Assembly (NCBI RefSeq): GCF_003268635.1
Contig: NZ_CP029639.1
Coordinates: 6,306,001 to 6,370,000, forward strand
DNA: 64,000 nucleotides
From: Paenibacillus sp. DCT19
GTDB taxonomy: Bacteria; Bacillota; Bacilli; Paenibacillales; Paenibacillaceae
Reading direction: 5' to 3'
Shown here in pieces: positions 61,546 through 64,000 of this stretch. The number at the start of each line of letters is the position of its first letter. Positions within the stretch are counted from its first letter, which is position 1. The notes beneath the pieces were generated by a model that searched no databases, had not been told where the DNA came from, and saw only the letters and a program-made list of their open reading frames with translations. The translations under genes and the position numbers were made by a program.

Positions 61546-62718
61546 TTACGCGTCCAGTTGACCTGGCTTCTGCTGTTGCACGAGGCGTGGTTTAGGCTTC
61601 GGCAAGTTACCGAAGAAGACCCATGCGAATGGAATGAATCTCGCTGTCAAACCTACAACAATCCACGATGCGATCAAGGCAACCCCGAACCCTCCGGCAT
61701 ACCAGAGGTGAAGCAGCCACGACGTACCCGTTTGTGGAGGGAAATTCCGGTAAACGAGCAAGAAGAACGGATGAATCAGATAAATGCCGAAGGACAGCGC
61801 ACCAAGTCGATTAAGCGGCTTAACGAGAAGTGCCGGCCCTTTACGATAGAGCAGATAAGAGATCTGGATCAGAACCAGCGCACAAGCGAAGGTATGCAGA
61901 TTCCAGAAGAATTCGTACCACAGTGTGTTATAGGTTGCGATCTTAAGGCGCAGTAGATAATAGATGTACACATGCCCAAGACCGGCAAAGATCCATACAG
62001 CCCAGAGCAGCACCCATGAAGCTACCCGCCCTTTCGTTGCATTAGCACGGCTAATGACAAACCACTGTTTAATCTTAGGGAAATACACACCGATAAAGGC
62101 ACCTAACATAAAGTACGAGAAGTAAGAGAACGCCCAGCTCCCTTTGTTAGGAACCTGGAATCCATACTTATTACTTACGATGAACGCCCACTGAATGAGT
62201 AATCCAATCGGCACGGACCATTTCACAACCGAAGGATACTTCTTGAGCAACCATAGCACAAACGGGAATAACAGATAGAATTGCATGTTGATAAACACAA
62301 AGTACAGATGCGTATACGCCTTACCCGTGAAGAGCTTGGTGATGAAGCTAAGGGCTGACTCGCCGAATGGGCGGCCTTGATAATGGATGTAATGCAGTAA
62401 TACAAAATACATCAACGAAAACAAGAAATAAGGCAGTAAGATATACACGAATCTTTTCTTGTAAAAATTACTTACTAACTTCTTGTCCAACGGACGGGAA
62501 TAATAGTTATAGAACAGCACAAAGCTACTCATAAAGATAAAGGTCGGCGTACCATATTTCATGAAAATATTAATAAAATTATACAGCCAGTAGTACCCTG
62601 ACCCGGTCATGTCTACGGTGGCGTATGAAGTGGAATGCACACTTAGCACGCCGATTATAGCCATGGCCCGTACCAGATTTAGCTCTGGAATCCGCTCTCT
62701 TTTGATTGTTTCACTCAT
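61546..62718 (-). CDS. Acyltransferase family 3 membrane protein (OafA/YrhL-like)
   Basis: The 390-residue protein has about ten membrane helices. The family start RIPELNLVRAMAIIGVLSVHS is present with the catalytic-type His. RPFGESALSFITKLFTGKA and the C-terminal GALSFGIYLIHPFFLL follow. Such enzymes move acetyl or other acyl groups onto cell-surface carbohydrates or teichoic acids. I use the ATG at 62718 with AAGGAG upstream; an in-frame ATG at 62799 has no site. The acceptor is unknown. Confidence 0.88.
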   Translation of the reverse strand: MSETIKRERIPELNLVRAMAIIGVLSVHSTSYATVDMTGSGYYWLYNFINIFMKYGTPTFIFMSSFVLFYNYYSRPLDKKLVSNFYKKRFVYILLPYFLFSLMYFVLLHYIHYQGRPFGESALSFITKLFTGKAYTHLYFVFINMQFYLLFPFVLWLLKKYPSVVKWSVPIGLLIQWAFIVSNKYGFQVPNKGSWAFSYFSYFMLGAFIGVYFPKIKQWFVISRANATKGRVASWVLLWAVWIFAGLGHVYIYYLLRLKIATYNTLWYEFFWNLHTFACALVLIQISYLLYRKGPALLVKPLNRLGALSFGIYLIHPFFLLVYRNFPPQTGTSWLLHLWYAGGFGVALIASWIVVGLTARFIPFAWVFFGNLPKPKPRLVQQQKPGQLDA

Positions 62719-62883
62719 GTTTAGCGTTTCTCCTTCATTTGTTCGTCGATATGTCAGATATGACTTAATATAAGTAACACTCTCTCTATTAAAAAGCATA
62801 AAGCTTAATATGGGTAGTCCATTTTCTTAACATTTTCTAAATTTTCAAGCAGATTTCACATGTTTTTCATGTTCATCCATAGC

Positions 62884-62908
62884 AAAAAGACCGCTACAAT
62901 GCGGTCTT
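62884..62908 (-). terminator. Terminator after the GyrI-like gene
   Basis: AGACCGC and GCGGTCT pair around TACAAT. On the minus strand five U residues follow. Confidence 0.85.
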
Positions 62909-62929
62909 AAGGGTCAGATAGCATATGTA

Positions 62930-63421
62930 TTATGATTTATGGATGACCGGGATGAAAATGGTAAACTCAGGATCAGACTCATCCGTCTTCTGAGTCATAG
63001 GGTACACTTCGTAATGCGTAAGCGCACCTCCGGCTAACTGATATTCACTAGCGCCAATTCCCGTATATAGCTCGTTATATGACGCTTCAATGTTCTGACC
63101 CTTCGTGTGGTAACGCTTGGCATAATGGCTTGAAGCAACCCCAATACGCTCCATTCCCTTGGGAATCTCCTGTGTAGCACCAGCATCCACTTCAACGCCA
63201 ACGTAATGAGTAAACCCGGTCTCTGTCATGTGATATGACAACCCAAGTAGCTCGTCCGGATGCAGCACATGCTGAATCTCGTTCAACCGACGTTTAAATT
63301 CCGACTGAATCACACGAATGCCACCGGCTCCTGCCTCGGCAAAGGTTCCTTCCCATTTCAAACCGACAACAACGCTTGCCTCTTTATGCACCAATTCAAA
63401 CACACTATTTACCTGCTCCAT
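62930..63421 (-). CDS. GyrI-like small-molecule-binding protein
   Basis: The 163-residue protein is a stand-alone effector-binding (GyrI/AraC-E_bind) domain: VVGLKWEGTFAEAG near the start, YVGVEVDAGATQEIPKGM and the C-terminal HYEVYPMTQKTDESDPEFTIFIPV with the family Glu. Such proteins bind and may turn over hydrophobic xenobiotics. A GGTAAATAG-like leader precedes the ATG but no strong site is evident. It is a single gene with its own terminator. Confidence 0.85.
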   Translation of the reverse strand: MEQVNSVFELVHKEASVVVGLKWEGTFAEAGAGGIRVIQSEFKRRLNEIQHVLHPDELLGLSYHMTETGFTHYVGVEVDAGATQEIPKGMERIGVASSHYAKRYHTKGQNIEASYNELYTGIGASEYQLAGGALTHYEVYPMTQKTDESDPEFTIFIPVIHKS

Positions 63422-63591
63422 GAACGCTCATCCTCTCACGATAATATAATTCACTTTCAGCCAGTTATTAGTAATTCACTCCACAATTATACATCAAATA
63501 TAGTTGAAATAACTGTAATTTTTGTTAAATTTAAAAATAATCTGACGCCTGTTAGAAGACTATAAAACCACATCACGATTCATCTTAAAAA

Positions 63592-63627
63592 CAAAAAAAA
63601 CCGTAAGATCTCAAGAGATCATTACGG
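63592..63627 (-). terminator. Terminator after the photolyase gene
   Basis: CCGTAAGATCTC pairs with GAGATCATTACGG with a small mismatch around a short loop. The minus strand continues with eight U residues. Confidence 0.85.
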
Positions 63628-63715
63628 AGTAGAGTTTATATATCGCCTGTCTCACCAAGCTTTTTTGTGTAACTGTAATTCTCTAAAGCGCTCTAAAAAT
63701 CCTTAGTATAACAAC

Positions 63716-64000
63716 TCAGTTCTCTTTCGGACGACTAGCTAGAATCGTTTTATAAACCTCAATGGCAGCCTGACGCGAAGCTTTCAGATCGACAATGGCA
63801 TGTTCCCGCGGCTGATGGATGTCTTTGCTGTGCAAATCCTTCAGATCAGGCAGCCATTTGCGAATATAATCCCCCTGAGGGTCATACTTTTCAGACTGTG
63901 TTACCGGATTATTCACTCGGAAATAGGGAGCGGCGTTCTCACCCAGCGAAGCACACCACAACCAATTGCCACGATTCTGGATATTGTCATAGTCTCGCAG
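63716..64000 (-). CDS. Deoxyribodipyrimidine photolyase/cryptochrome family, C-terminal part (5' end outside window)
   Basis: The 94 residues present are the end of an FAD-binding photolyase domain: YDNIQNRGNWLWCASLGENA, YFRVNNPVTQSEKYDPQGDY, IRKWLPDLKDLHSKDIHQP and a short tail. The frame is open to the last base of the window, so the start lies beyond it. It repairs UV-made pyrimidine dimers with blue light in other members; the light-harvesting and most of the catalytic part is not visible here. It ends before a strong terminator. Confidence 0.9.
   Translation of the reverse strand: MRDYDNIQNRGNWLWCASLGENAAPYFRVNNPVTQSEKYDPQGDYIRKWLPDLKDLHSKDIHQPREHAIVDLKASRQAAIEVYKTILASRPKEN

Noticed and set aside
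1..64000. Prophage, integrative element, rRNA or tRNA genes
   Set aside because: No integrase, structural, replication or conjugation genes and no recognisable tRNA or rRNA stretches were seen in either strand.

Overview
The window looks like a chromosomal segment of a soil or plant-associated Paenibacillus (Bacillota, moderate G+C). The evidence is the Bacillus-type ribosome-binding sites and sigma-A promoters, frequent TTG/GTG starts, an S-layer-anchored (SLH) multidomain mannanase, many carbohydrate ABC transporters with lipoprotein binding proteins, and Bacillota families such as CsbD, YjlC/DUF1641 with Ndh, ArlS/ArlR-like kinase and regulator, and YthP/YthQ-like exporters. I see no rRNA, tRNA, CRISPR array, phage genes or transposase. 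The assignment is by protein resemblance only.

Layout. 1-1.75 kb: a TetR-family repressor and a flavodoxin-fold NAD(P)H oxidoreductase, each with a similar inverted repeat upstream. 1.9-7.3 kb (minus strand): a nikABCDE-type ABC importer behind a perfect Fur box. 7.4-22.3 kb: a mannan-utilisation locus. Its leftward arm encodes a mannooligosaccharide ABC importer, a GH130 phosphorylase, a GH113 mannanase-like hydrolase, a CE7 esterase and a 1313-residue SLH-GH26 mannanase. Its rightward arm encodes cellobiose 2-epimerase, mannosylglucose phosphorylase (GH130) and, further on, a LacI-type regulator. Three operator-like palindromes sit exactly on the two divergent promoters. 22.3-25.9 kb: an AT-rich island with a two-protein ABC exporter. 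26-32.4 kb: a LysR regulator and a sulfonate-type (ssu) transporter with an aminotransferase and an FMN-dependent monooxygenase. 32.6-39 kb: pectate lyase, a CuAO-like/VWA surface protein, a UPF0316 membrane protein and a Leu/Glu-type dehydrogenase. 39.3-41.7 kb: a YthPQ-like exporter. 41.9-46.6 kb: a GntR-regulated sugar ABC transporter carrying a ComEC-like metallo-hydrolase. 46.9-48.4 kb: a secreted GH43 enzyme with a ricin-type lectin domain. 48.9-52.6 kb: two PepSY proteins and a two-component system. 52.9-64 kb: housekeeping and stress genes (NmrA-like SDR, Ndh-DUF1641, CsbD, cupin, DUF1835, TVP38, HNH nuclease, acyltransferase 3, GyrI-like) and the 3' part of a photolyase cut by the window end.

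How the mannan genes fit together: the cell-surface GH26 enzyme cuts mannan, the CE7 esterase probably removes acetyl groups, and the ABC importer brings in oligomers. Inside, GH113 and GH130 shorten them. The 2-epimerase converts mannobiose to mannosylglucose, which the second GH130 phosphorolyses to mannose 1-phosphate and glucose.

Two window-wide features matter most. First, eight otherwise intact-looking genes are each broken by a one-base frameshift; in seven of them, and in one of two breaks in the eighth, adding one base to a 4-nt homopolymer (seven C/G, one T) restores the reading frame. This looks more like systematic undercalling than real decay. Second, there are two families of dispersed 150-170 nt intergenic repeats with terminal inverted repeats and conserved hairpins (R1: three copies and a fragment; R2: three copies and a minimal deletion derivative), plus one further MITE-like element (R3).
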